A DNA stretch of 64,000 nucleotides from an uncultured Lachnospiraceae bacterium. GTDB taxonomy: Bacteria > Bacillota > Clostridia > Lachnospirales > Lachnospiraceae. Of this stretch, positions 1-7,828 are shown piece after piece. Numbering within the stretch: position 1 is the first letter of the stretch; each line of letters opens with the position of its first letter. The position numbers were made by a program, and so were the translations under genes. The notes beneath the pieces are model-generated. The model saw only the letters and a list, made by a program, of their open reading frames with translations, had not been told where the DNA came from and did no database searches. The stretch covers positions 59,550 to 123,549 of the forward strand of contig CANQTL010000005.1 in the NCBI GenBank assembly GCA_947626775.1. The letters run 5' to 3'.

Positions 1-1
1 G

Positions 2-580
2 CGGTACGTCAAGCTGTCGGAAGGGCTGAAAGGAACCGGAAACTATTACTATACGGGTGATGTGAACGGCAGCGGCAGACCTGACGGCATGGGACTGGCA
101 ATCTATGAGGACAACAGCTATTATTACGGCGGCTGGTCGAACGGTGCAAGGAGCGGACATGGCACGTGGTTTCGGTTCTATATCAGTGAGAAAAGCAGCC
201 GCAACGCCATGGGGAGATATATGGCGCACAGCTATGCGGGCGAATGGGCGGACGATCTGCCGAACGGGCAGGGGGCGGAACACTATGAGGTGGATCTTGC
301 CAGAATGCAGGGCGGTGAACGGATTCTGCAGAACGTTGTCGGCGGTTTTGTGGACGGTCTGTACGACGGCACGCTGTACGGTTATACCATAAATAACATC
401 GGGACCAGGGAAGAGTGGGACGGGGTCGCAGACAAGGGCACATTTGAGCTGTGGCGCGATATGAGCGCTATCGGCGAGTGTTCCGTATGGCGAAACAAAG
501 AGGATCACACGCTCTGTCTCGATATCGATAAGTCGGAGAACAGGAATCAGGGAATCCGGGAACTGTGGAAGAAGGAGTGA
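2..580 (+). CDS. MORN-repeat protein, 5' end cut by window
   Basis: The frame is open from base 2, so the true start lies outside the window; 192 residues are visible. At least three MORN-type repeats can be read: a YYYTGDVNGSG...GMG unit, YYYGGWSNGARSGHGTW and YAGEWADDLPNGQGAEHY. MORN repeats form beta-hairpin solenoids that bind lipids or proteins or serve as spacers. The rest is polar with several acidic and aromatic residues and no visible catalytic motif. It ends 6 bases before the TM1266-like gene, so the two are probably co-transcribed. The function is unknown; confidence is high for the repeats and low for any role. Confidence 0.8.
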   Translation, partial: RYVKLSEGLKGTGNYYYTGDVNGSGRPDGMGLAIYEDNSYYYGGWSNGARSGHGTWFRFYISEKSSRNAMGRYMAHSYAGEWADDLPNGQGAEHYEVDLARMQGGERILQNVVGGFVDGLYDGTLYGYTINNIGTREEWDGVADKGTFELWRDMSAIGECSVWRNKEDHTLCLDIDKSENRNQGIRELWKKE

Positions 581-586
581 CGGAAC

Positions 587-871
587 GTGGATACGAGGAT
601 AGCTCTGATAGGCATTATCGTGGAGCGGGAGGACAGCGTGGAGCGGCTCAACAGACTGCTGCACGAGTACGGGAAATATATTATTGGCAGGATGGGAATT
701 CCCTACCGCCGCAGAGAGGTCAACATCATCAGCGTGGCGATCGACGCGCCGCAGGACGTCATCAACGCGCTCTCCGGCAAGATAGGAAAACTGGATGGGA
801 TCAGCGCGAGGACGGTGTACTCCAATGTCAAAGGCGCGCTGCAGGAGGGTATTGCAATCCGTGAAGAATGA
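587..871 (+). CDS. TM1266-type putative regulator of iron-only hydrogenase system
   Basis: A 94-residue protein starting at GTG (587), with AAGGAG of the preceding gene's end about 9 bases upstream. The sequence (start MDTRIALIGIIVE, then REVNIISVAIDAP and GKIGKLDGISARTVYSN) matches the small ferredoxin-fold family named after TM1266, related to the nickel-sensing domain of NikR and usually encoded near the HydEFG maturases of [FeFe] hydrogenase. No hyd gene is visible downstream, but they could lie left of the window. No metal-binding residues stand out. The family assignment is fairly safe; the regulatory role is only a family inference. Confidence 0.8.
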   Translation: MDTRIALIGIIVEREDSVERLNRLLHEYGKYIIGRMGIPYRRREVNIISVAIDAPQDVINALSGKIGKLDGISARTVYSNVKGALQEGIAIREE

Positions 872-880
872 TTATAAAAT
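852..880 (+). promoter_or_regulatory. Candidate sigma-A promoter for the zinc-ribbon/rlmH unit
   Basis: TTGCAA (852-857) and TAAAAT (875-880) are 17 bases apart, inside and just past the end of the TM1266-like gene. The same hexamers with the same spacing occur at 22562 and 38523. Confidence 0.45.
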
Positions 881-940
881 AAAGTTGTGCCATATATTTT
901 CTGGCGTTTTTACTTCTTGAGATGAAGGAGCGTGACGTAC

Positions 941-1624
941 ATGCCTTGGTGTCCCGTATGTAAGAACGAGTATAGGGAAGGAATCAAATTCTGCGCCGAA
1001 TGCCAGGTGGAGCTGGTAGAGCGCCTGGAGGAGGAGAGCGGACGGGAGGACGAGGCTGAGCGGGAGGCGGAGGCGCGTCTGCGCGCCATGCTCGCGGCAG
1101 GCGCAGAGGAAGACGGGAAAGAGGCCGGGGAGGAGAAGCCCGCGGCGTATCAGACTTACCGGGACAGCGCCATGCAGGCGGAGGACAACCGCTCGTCCGC
1201 GTACACGCTGTTTTTGGCGGGGATTCTCGGCTTTGTCCTGGACATCCTCGTGTTTACGAATGTGATCCCTGTCTTTCACAATGCGGACACGACCCGCTAC
1301 TTCGTGTGCGGCGTTATGGGCGCGCTGTTTGTCCTGTTTCTTGTGTTCGGGATCGTGTCCATGCGCAATGCCAGGATCCTTCTGGTGCAGGCGCGGTCGG
1401 AGGACACGCTTTTGTCGGAGCTTGAGAAGTGGTGCAGGGAGAATCTGAGCGCGGAACAGATCGACGGCGGCCTCGCCTTGGAAGACATGGCGGAGGAACA
1501 GAAGTATTTCAGGCGCGCCGACAGGATGAAGGAGATCATCAACAACAAGTTTCTGAATCTCGATCAGGGGCTTCTGGAACATTTTGTGGACGGGTACTAT
1601 CAGGAGTTGTTTGAGAATCAATGA
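941..1624 (+). CDS. Zinc-ribbon membrane protein of unknown function
   Basis: A 227-residue protein. An upstream GTG at 932 is in frame, but the AAGGAG at 925-930 is 10 bases from ATG 941 and only 1 base from the GTG, so 941 is preferred. The N-terminus is a zinc ribbon (Cys4, Cys7, Cys18, Cys21), followed by a strongly acidic, Glu-rich stretch (about residues 25-75) and two hydrophobic segments at about 86-108 and 117-140. The remaining C-terminal part is helical and charged. Members of this kind are common next to rlmH in clostridia, but no function is known to me. The stop overlaps the rlmH start (ATGA), indicating translational coupling. Confidence 0.8.
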   Translation: MPWCPVCKNEYREGIKFCAECQVELVERLEEESGREDEAEREAEARLRAMLAAGAEEDGKEAGEEKPAAYQTYRDSAMQAEDNRSSAYTLFLAGILGFVLDILVFTNVIPVFHNADTTRYFVCGVMGALFVLFLVFGIVSMRNARILLVQARSEDTLLSELEKWCRENLSAEQIDGGLALEDMAEEQKYFRRADRMKEIINNKFLNLDQGLLEHFVDGYYQELFENQ

Positions 1625-2100
1625 AGATAACGGTGATTGCGGTCGGCAGAATCAAGGAACCGTTCTACAGGGACGCAGTTGCGGAGTATGCGAAGCGGCT
1701 GAGCAGATACTGCCGCCTGGAGATCGTCCAGGTGGAGGACGAGAGGACGCCGGACAGAGCCGCCCCTGCGCTGGAAGAGGCTGTCAGGGCGAAGGAGGCG
1801 GAGCGGATCCTGCGCTGCATCAGGGACGACGCCTATGTCATCGCGCTGGAGATCCGGGGCGCTGCATTCGATTCGGAGTCGTTTGCGGGACAGATGGAAA
1901 GTCTTGCAACCAGAGGCGTCAGTCATATCCAGTTTGTGATAGGCGGTTCCCTGGGACTGCATAGAAAAGTGCGTGAGAAGGCTGACCTGGCGGTCAGCTT
2001 TTCTGACATGACGTTTCCGCATCAGTTGATGCGGGTCATTCTTCTGGAACAGATCTACCGGGCGTACCGTATCATAAACGGCGAGCCGTATCACAAGTAG
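1621..2100 (+). CDS. rlmH: 23S rRNA (pseudouridine1915-N3)-methyltransferase
   Basis: A 159-residue SPOUT methyltransferase that methylates pseudouridine 1915 in helix 69 of 23S rRNA using S-adenosylmethionine. Diagnostic features are the start MKITVIAVGRIKE, the glycine-rich SAM knot FVIGGSLGLH, and the C-terminus SDMTFPHQLMRVILLEQIYRAYRIINGEPYHK (conserved HQL, EQIYRA and YHK). The length is the usual 155-160. The ATG overlaps the stop of the preceding gene by 4 bases. A short gap of 35 bases with its own GGAGAGGAG site leads to the nucleoside phosphorylase gene. Confidence 0.97.
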   Translation: MKITVIAVGRIKEPFYRDAVAEYAKRLSRYCRLEIVQVEDERTPDRAAPALEEAVRAKEAERILRCIRDDAYVIALEIRGAAFDSESFAGQMESLATRGVSHIQFVIGGSLGLHRKVREKADLAVSFSDMTFPHQLMRVILLEQIYRAYRIINGEPYHK

Positions 2101-2135
2101 CGCGGCGCGCAGACGGGAGAGGAGACTGCGGATAG

Positions 2136-3443
2136 ATGAGAATGTATGACCTTATTATGAAAAAGCGGAACGGCGGGGCTTTAAGCCGCAGTGAGATCGA
2201 CGAGATGATCGCCGGATACACGGCGGGACAAATCCCGGATTACCAGATGGCGGCGATGATGATGGCCATCTATTTTCGGGGCATGAGCCCCGAGGAGACG
2301 GTGGCGCTCACCATGGCGATGGCTCACAGCGGGGACAGGATGGATTTAAGCGCCATTGCAGGCGTCAAGGTGGACAAGCACTCCACGGGCGGCGTCGGTG
2401 ACAAGACTTCCATCGCTCTTGCACCTATGGCTGCCGCCTGCGGCGTGAAGATCGCCAAGATGAGCGGCAGAGGACTGGGTCACACCGGCGGGACAATCGA
2501 TAAACTGGAGAGTTTTGCGGGATTCACGACAGGGATCACCGCCGAGCGTTTTGTCAGACAGGTCAATGAGATCGGGATCTCGATTATGGGGCAGACGGCG
2601 GATATTGCGCCGGCGGACCGGAAGCTGTACGCGCTGCGGGACGTGACCGCCACGGTGGACAACATGTCGCTGATCGCCAGCTCCATCATGAGCAAGAAGC
2701 TGGCCTCCGGCGCGGACGCCATCGTGCTGGATGTCAAGACGGGAAGCGGCGCCTTCATGAAGACGGAGGAGGACTCTTTTGCACTGGCCAGAGAGATGGT
2801 GACGCTGGGGAACATGGCTGGCAGAAAGACGATCGCCGTCGTGTCGGATATGGACCAGCCGCTTGGGCGCGCGGTGGGAAACGCGCTGGAAGTGCAGGAG
2901 GCCATAGAGACCCTGCGGGGCGAGGGGCCGGAGGATTTCGCCGGGCTGTGCCGGACACTCGGTACGTATATGCTGCTTCTGGGCGGCGCAGCCGCAGACG
3001 AGCAGGAGGCGGAGAGCATGCTGGACCGGGTCGTGCGGGATGGCAGCGCGCTGCGCAAACTGGCGGAATTTGTGGAGGCGCAGGGCGGGGACGCCGGAAT
3101 GGTCTACGATACGTCGCTTCTGCCGCAGGCCGCTATCGTCGAGGAGATTGCCGCCTCGCAGAGCGGATATGTGGAGAGGATTGACTGCGATGAGATTGGA
3201 ATTTGTTCCCTGCTGCTCGGCGGAGGGCGGGAGACGAAGGAGAGTGCGGTCGATTTGTCGGTGGGGCTTGTGCTTCACAGAAAGGTGGGGGACTATGTGA
3301 CGGCTGGAGAGTCCCTTGCGACCATCCATGCCAACGACAGAGAGCGGCTCGGGGAGGCCAGAGAGAGATTTCAGAAGGCCTATCATTTCTCGGATGCGGC
3401 TCCGGTCCTGCAGCCGCTGATCAGGGGCGTTGTGCGCGGATAG
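2136..3443 (+). CDS. pdp: Pyrimidine-nucleoside phosphorylase
   Basis: A 435-residue cytosolic enzyme that reversibly phosphorolyses uridine, thymidine or deoxyuridine to base plus (deoxy)ribose 1-phosphate, in nucleoside salvage. Typical features are the start MRMYDLIMKKRNG, an N-terminal helical domain, the phosphate-binding KHSTGGVGDK loop (about residues 81-90), the substrate-binding region KMSGRGLGHTGGTIDKLES and the Lys-containing VLDVKTGSGAFM segment. The C-terminal domain has the expected GGGRETKE and VGDYV motifs. Whether it prefers thymidine (deoA) or is broad (pdp) cannot be told from the sequence; Gram-positive homologues of this type are mostly pdp. GGAGAGGAG precedes ATG 2136 by 11 bases. 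Confidence 0.95.
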   Translation: MRMYDLIMKKRNGGALSRSEIDEMIAGYTAGQIPDYQMAAMMMAIYFRGMSPEETVALTMAMAHSGDRMDLSAIAGVKVDKHSTGGVGDKTSIALAPMAAACGVKIAKMSGRGLGHTGGTIDKLESFAGFTTGITAERFVRQVNEIGISIMGQTADIAPADRKLYALRDVTATVDNMSLIASSIMSKKLASGADAIVLDVKTGSGAFMKTEEDSFALAREMVTLGNMAGRKTIAVVSDMDQPLGRAVGNALEVQEAIETLRGEGPEDFAGLCRTLGTYMLLLGGAAADEQEAESMLDRVVRDGSALRKLAEFVEAQGGDAGMVYDTSLLPQAAIVEEIAASQSGYVERIDCDEIGICSLLLGGGRETKESAVDLSVGLVLHRKVGDYVTAGESLATIHANDRERLGEARERFQKAYHFSDAAPVLQPLIRGVVRG

Positions 3444-3501
3444 ACGGCTGTTGGCCCAGGATCGGAGTCATGAATTCCTCCCGGCTGTCATATAGTAAAC
3501 T

Positions 3502-3801
3502 ATGAAAAGAAATTATAGAAAAACGGCCCTTTCCGCCCTGTCCAACTCCAGAGAGATGCTCGTGGATTCGCTCAGGCTCCCCAAGGATACAATGCTGGGC
3601 GCGGCGATCGTGACGCTCACCGGGAACCGGGAAGCCTTCATACAGAATTACAAGGGAATTCTGGAGTACACGGAGGAGTCGATCGTACTGCAGGGCAAAA
3701 ACTGCAGGATCCGTCTGGAGGGAAAGCGGCTCTCCATAGATTACTATACCAATGAAGACATGAAAATAAGCGGCAGCATCGACGCTGTCAGATTCGTTTG
3801 A
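3502..3801 (+). CDS. yqfC: Sporulation protein YqfC
   Basis: A 99-residue YabP/YqfC-family protein. In Bacillus subtilis the homologue is made in the mother cell under sigma E. The central part (about residues 30-95: MLGAAIVTLTGNREAFIQNY, ILEYTEESIVLQ, RLEGKRLSIDYYT) is the family domain. yqfD follows after 13 bases, as in other spore formers. A stop codon 6 bases before ATG 3502 fixes the start, yet no Shine-Dalgarno sequence is visible before it. The next Met (3556) would remove the N-terminal helix. Confidence 0.92.
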   Translation: MKRNYRKTALSALSNSREMLVDSLRLPKDTMLGAAIVTLTGNREAFIQNYKGILEYTEESIVLQGKNCRIRLEGKRLSIDYYTNEDMKISGSIDAVRFV

Positions 3802-3814
3802 CGGAGATGGGAGA

Positions 3815-5086
3815 ATGCTTCATTGGATCCAGTATATCAGGGGTTATGTGACGGTCCGGGTGTGGGGGTATTCCACGGAGCGCCTGCTCAATCTGTGCGG
3901 CAACCATGATATTCTTGTGTGGGACATTGTGCGCTGCGGCGACGAGGCCACAATGAACGTCAGCGTAAAGGGATTTTTTGCCTTAAAGCCCCTTCTGAGG
4001 AAGACGGGAACGAAGGCGGCTGTCCTGAACAGGTATGGGCTGCCTTTTTTTATGTCCAAAATGCGGCGGCGCAAAATATTTGTGGCCGGTTTCCTGGGCT
4101 GTATGCTCTTCTGGATTCTGATGTCCGGTTTTATATGGAATATCCGGATAGAGGGCAGCTACACGCTCACAGAGGATGTGCTGCTGGACTTTCTCGAGGG
4201 ACAGGGCGTCCGCGTTCCTGTCCGAAAGAGCAGTCTGCAGCTCGAGGAGCTGGAGAAAGCGCTCCGGGAGAACTACGACGTCATTACCTGGACTTCCGTG
4301 CAGCTGAAAGGGACGACGCTGCTTGTCTGTATCAAGGAGAATGAGATGCCGGACTATGAAGGCGCCGGCCTTCAGACGGAGACGGCGGGCACGGATCTGA
4401 CTGCGGCCAGGGCGGGGACAGTCTCCTATATGATCACGAGGAGCGGCGTGCCGCAGGTTTTTCCGGGAGATGAAGTGGAGGCCGGGGACATTCTGGTCAG
4501 CGGCGCCGTTCCGGTCTACAATGAGGACGCCACGGTGCGGAGATACCAGTATGTGGACGCCGATGCGGACATCAGGCTCAGATATACGGAATCGTTCTGC
4601 GTCAAACGGGACATTCTGTATGAGGAGAAGCGGTATTCCGGCAGACAGAAGAAAATGCTCACGGTCGGAGTCGGCGACAGGGAATGGAACCTGAAATGGG
4701 GGAAGATCCCGTATGAGGCCTGTGATATCAGCGGGGAGAAGAGACAGGTCCGGCTGCTGGACCGATTGTATCTGCCGCTGTACTATGGGACTAAGACGGT
4801 TCGGGAATATGAGACAGTCAGACAGAGACATACCGCGGATGAGATGAGCGACCTGATGCAGGAGGAATGGCACAAAATTATATCAACTTTAGAGGAAAAA
4901 GGGGTACAAATTACGGAAAAAAATGTTACAATAAAAAAGAATGAGACAAACTGGGTCTTAAACGCGCGCATGCAGCTGGAGGAATCGGCGGTACTGACCG
5001 TGCCGACCGTGACAAAGCCCGCCGCCGACGGAGCTGATACGGGATCATCGGAGGGGGAGAGTGCTGCGCAGCAGAGGGAGCCGTAA
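3815..5086 (+). CDS. yqfD: Sporulation protein YqfD
   Basis: A 423-residue membrane protein needed for sporulation in B. subtilis, biochemical role unknown. It has an N-terminal soluble domain (residues 1-80), a transmembrane segment at about 88-108 (after the positive SKMRRRK), then a long external part beginning NIRIEGSYTLTEDVLLDFLEGQG, which resembles a POTRA-like module, and a GxxxPGDEVEAGDILVSG lipoyl/hairpin-like stretch around residue 220. The C-terminus is polar with EKNVTIKKNETNWV. Strong GGAGATGGGAGA lies before ATG 3815. It sits between yqfC and phoH as in Bacillus. Confidence 0.92.
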   Translation: MLHWIQYIRGYVTVRVWGYSTERLLNLCGNHDILVWDIVRCGDEATMNVSVKGFFALKPLLRKTGTKAAVLNRYGLPFFMSKMRRRKIFVAGFLGCMLFWILMSGFIWNIRIEGSYTLTEDVLLDFLEGQGVRVPVRKSSLQLEELEKALRENYDVITWTSVQLKGTTLLVCIKENEMPDYEGAGLQTETAGTDLTAARAGTVSYMITRSGVPQVFPGDEVEAGDILVSGAVPVYNEDATVRRYQYVDADADIRLRYTESFCVKRDILYEEKRYSGRQKKMLTVGVGDREWNLKWGKIPYEACDISGEKRQVRLLDRLYLPLYYGTKTVREYETVRQRHTADEMSDLMQEEWHKIISTLEEKGVQITEKNVTIKKNETNWVLNARMQLEESAVLTVPTVTKPAADGADTGSSEGESAAQQREP

Positions 5087-5090
5087 CCAT

Positions 5091-6104
5091 ATGGGAGAAT
5101 TTACAGTCAGTATCGATGTGCCGCTGGAGCATATGCGGAATCTCTTTGGCAGCCGGGACGCCTATATCAAGAAGATAGAGGAGGATCTCGGGGTGATGAT
5201 CGTGGATCGTGACGGCGCGGTGCGGATCAGCGGAGAGAAGGAAGCGGTCATGAAGGCGGCGCATGTGATGCGCGAGCTGATCGCCCTGTCGGAGAGAGGG
5301 CGGGACCTGGAGGAACAGAATGTCAACTATGCCATAGAGATGGAGGACGAGAGCGGCAAGGACGTTCTTCTGGAGATCGACGAAGACTGCATCTGCCATA
5401 CCGTAAACGGTAAGCCGATCAAGCCTAAGACGCTTGGACAGAAGCAGTATGTGGATGCGATCAGGGATCACATGATCGTATTCGGCGTCGGGCCGGCGGG
5501 CACGGGCAAGACGTATCTGGCCATGGCCATGGCGATCACCGCGTTTAAGAATAATGAAGTCGGCCGGATCATTCTGACCAGACCGGCGATCGAGGCCGGA
5601 GAGAAGCTCGGCTTTCTGCCGGGTGATCTGCAGAGCAAGGTGGATCCCTATCTCAGGCCGCTCTACGACGCGCTCTATCAGATTATGGGCGCGGAGAGCT
5701 TTATGAAGAATATGGAAAAGGGACTGATCGAGGTGGCCCCGCTTGCCTATATGAGGGGCCGGACGCTGGACAACGCCTATATTATACTGGACGAGGCGCA
5801 GAATACCACGCCGGCTCAGATGAAAATGTTCCTGACCCGCATTGGATTCGGCTCGAAGGTCATTGTGACGGGCGATGCTTCCCAGAAGGACTTGGCGCCC
5901 GGCGCCCAGTCGGGGCTGGATATTGCGGTCAGGGTGCTCTCGAAAATAGACGATATCGCATTTTGCAGCCTGACGAGCAGAGACGTGGTGCGCCATCCGC
6001 TTGTGCAGAAAATCGTTCGGGCTTACGAGGATTACGAGGCGAGGGAGCAGAGGCGCAGCGAACACCGGGTGAAGAACAGGAATTATGACCGTGGAAAAAG
6101 ATAA
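5091..6104 (+). CDS. phoH: PhoH-family ATPase
   Basis: A 337-residue P-loop protein of the PhoH/YqfE-type family, cytosolic, thought to act in RNA metabolism. It has an N-terminal KH-like region (EFTVSIDVPLEHMRNLFG...GVMIVDRDGAVRISG), Walker A GPAGTGKTYLA at about residues 134-144 and Walker B AYIILDEAQNTT at about 228-239, followed by VTGDASQKDL. A GTG at 5061 would add 10 residues but its GGAGG site is only 3 bases away; ATG 5091 has GAGGGAG 10 bases upstream and matches the family N-terminus. It starts 4 bases after yqfD and overlaps the next gene by 20 bases. Confidence 0.95.
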   Translation: MGEFTVSIDVPLEHMRNLFGSRDAYIKKIEEDLGVMIVDRDGAVRISGEKEAVMKAAHVMRELIALSERGRDLEEQNVNYAIEMEDESGKDVLLEIDEDCICHTVNGKPIKPKTLGQKQYVDAIRDHMIVFGVGPAGTGKTYLAMAMAITAFKNNEVGRIILTRPAIEAGEKLGFLPGDLQSKVDPYLRPLYDALYQIMGAESFMKNMEKGLIEVAPLAYMRGRTLDNAYIILDEAQNTTPAQMKMFLTRIGFGSKVIVTGDASQKDLAPGAQSGLDIAVRVLSKIDDIAFCSLTSRDVVRHPLVQKIVRAYEDYEAREQRRSEHRVKNRNYDRGKR

Positions 6105-7290
6105 AGGACAGATGATAAAGAGAATAGCGATTTTTGCGCTTATGTTCGCGCTGGCGGGAGGCGTCGCACTGGCAGGGAGCCTGCTGTACAGCAGGGAAGC
6201 GGACGTGCTGATGCGCAATACCGTCATGGTTCTCGCCGGTACGGGCATCGTGATTTTTGCGTTCACGATGGAGGAGATGAACGGTCGTTTTGTCTATCGC
6301 AACGACGGCAAATATATGCGGTTTGCGCTCATGTATCTGGGCGGGCTGGCAGCCTCGGTGTTTCTCCCCTTTCTGCCGGTGACGGGCTGGCCGTTTCTTG
6401 TGATCTTTGTGCTGCTTGGCGTGTTCAGCGACGGTCTGACCGGACTGGCGGCGGGGAGCGTCTGCCTTCTTCTGTCCGTCAGTTTCGCGGGCGGTTCTTT
6501 CTCGGTATTCTGGCTTTACTTTATCAGCGGAGCCGCCGGCATTCTGGTATTCGGCACGCTGAACGACGAGTTCAAGGTTGGAATTCCGATGTTTCTGTCC
6601 CTGATGGTACTGACTCTGTGCCTGACGGCGAACGTGATCCTGCTCTCGGGCGAGCGTCTGTCCGCGGCGCAGTTCATGATACCGGCGATCAATCTGATCG
6701 TGAGCTGTATCCTGCTGTTAGTCAGCCTGAAACTGTTCAGCTCCGCGGTGATACACAGAAACCGCGAAAAATACATGGAGATCAACGATCCGGAATTTCC
6801 GCTTCTGGTACAGCTCAAAGACAAGTCCAAAGACGAGTATTATCACGCGATTCACACGGCGTATCTGAGCGACCGCATAGCAAGAAAACTCGGACTGGAC
6901 GACGCGGCTGCGAAGGCCTGCGCCTACTATCAGCGAATCGGCATCCTGCGCGGGGAGAACACGTGGGAGAATGTCGCGGCAGTCTGCGGAGAGTATCATT
7001 TCCCGGCGAACACCAGGAAAATTCTGAAGGAGTTTGTGGATGAATCGGAGCGGATCGTCTCGAAGGAGACGGTGGTTGTGCTGTTCGCAGACTGCATTGT
7101 CTCCTCCATCGCCTATCTGTTCGAGAAGGATCCCAAGGCCGGGCTGGATTATGAACAGCTGATCGAGACGGTGTTCCGCAAGAAGCTGGAGACGGACGAG
7201 CTGTGGAACAGCGAGATATCCCTGTCGCAGATCCGGGAGATGAAGAAGATCTTTGTGGAGGAGAAGCTGTACTATGACTTCTTACGTTGA
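6085..7290 (+). CDS. PgpH-like membrane protein with degenerate HD domain
   Basis: A 401-residue protein in the slot held by pgpH (yqfF, a c-di-AMP phosphodiesterase) between phoH and ybeY. The N-terminal half has about six to seven hydrophobic segments (residues 10-215). The C-terminal half resembles the PgpH HD domain: YYHAIHTAYLSDRIARKLG, SKETVVVLFADCIVSS (PgpH: SKE..I.MLAD) and LSQIREMKKIF. However the metal-binding HD pair is missing: where the family has FHDIGK this protein reads AYYQRIGI. The large extracellular domain of PgpH (about 700 residues in total) is also absent. Inference: a shortened, probably non-catalytic paralogue that may keep a nucleotide-sensing or structural role. Confidence 0.75.
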   Translation: MTVEKDKGQMIKRIAIFALMFALAGGVALAGSLLYSREADVLMRNTVMVLAGTGIVIFAFTMEEMNGRFVYRNDGKYMRFALMYLGGLAASVFLPFLPVTGWPFLVIFVLLGVFSDGLTGLAAGSVCLLLSVSFAGGSFSVFWLYFISGAAGILVFGTLNDEFKVGIPMFLSLMVLTLCLTANVILLSGERLSAAQFMIPAINLIVSCILLLVSLKLFSSAVIHRNREKYMEINDPEFPLLVQLKDKSKDEYYHAIHTAYLSDRIARKLGLDDAAAKACAYYQRIGILRGENTWENVAAVCGEYHFPANTRKILKEFVDESERIVSKETVVVLFADCIVSSIAYLFEKDPKAGLDYEQLIETVFRKKLETDELWNSEISLSQIREMKKIFVEEKLYYDFLR

Positions 7291-7777
7291 AAATGAGACG
7301 GGGACAGAACTGCCTTTCGATATGCAGGGCATACTGGACCAGGTCATGGCGGCCGTTACGGAGATGGAGCAGTGTCCCTATGAGACATGCGTCAGCCTGC
7401 TTGTGACGGACAATGAAAGGATCCGCGCCTACAACAGGGATTACCGCGGTATCGACAGGGAGACGGACGTGTTGTCCTTCCCGAATATCGCCTTTGAGCG
7501 GGCGGGCGATTTCTCGCCGGTTGAGGCGTGTGAGGCGGACTATTTTGACCCGGACAGCGGAGAACTGGTGCTGGGCGATATCATCCTCTCCGCCGACCGC
7601 GTCCTGTCGCAGGCGCGGGAGTACGGACACAGCGTACTCCGCGAGTTTGCGTTTCTGACGGCGCACAGTATGCTGCATCTGTGCGGCTATGATCACATGG
7701 AGGAGGCGGAGGCCGCGGTGATGGAAAGAAAGCAGGAGAGCGTTCTTGCGAAGCTGGGAATTACGAGAGAAGCATAG
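7274..7777 (+). CDS. ybeY: Endoribonuclease YbeY (rRNA maturation)
   Basis: A 167-residue metal-dependent RNase needed for 16S rRNA 3'-end maturation and ribosome quality control. The zinc motif HSMLHLCGYDH (H-x3-H-x5-H, near residue 128) and the upstream RDYRGIDRETDVLSFP are diagnostic. The usual HG at the first ligand is HS here, a mild variant. A TTG at 7253 would extend the frame, but ATG 7274 has GGAGGAG 10 bases upstream and gives the normal length. It overlaps the HD-protein gene by 17 bases, so translation is coupled. Confidence 0.96.
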   Translation: MTSYVENETGTELPFDMQGILDQVMAAVTEMEQCPYETCVSLLVTDNERIRAYNRDYRGIDRETDVLSFPNIAFERAGDFSPVEACEADYFDPDSGELVLGDIILSADRVLSQAREYGHSVLREFAFLTAHSMLHLCGYDHMEEAEAAVMERKQESVLAKLGITREA

Positions 7778-7828
7778 CGCTGCCGCCGTACGGCAGAGCC
7801 GGCGGCGAATAAGAGATAAGGGGCCATT

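Noticed and set aside
872..1621. Minus-strand frame of 249 codons opposite the zinc-ribbon gene
   Set aside because: The plus strand has a promoter, ribosome site, zinc-ribbon motif and coupling to rlmH; the minus frame has none of these.
3467..3496. Sigma E promoter for yqfC
   Set aside because: Only a partial -10 match; the start would fall at the ATG itself and the -35 match is poor.
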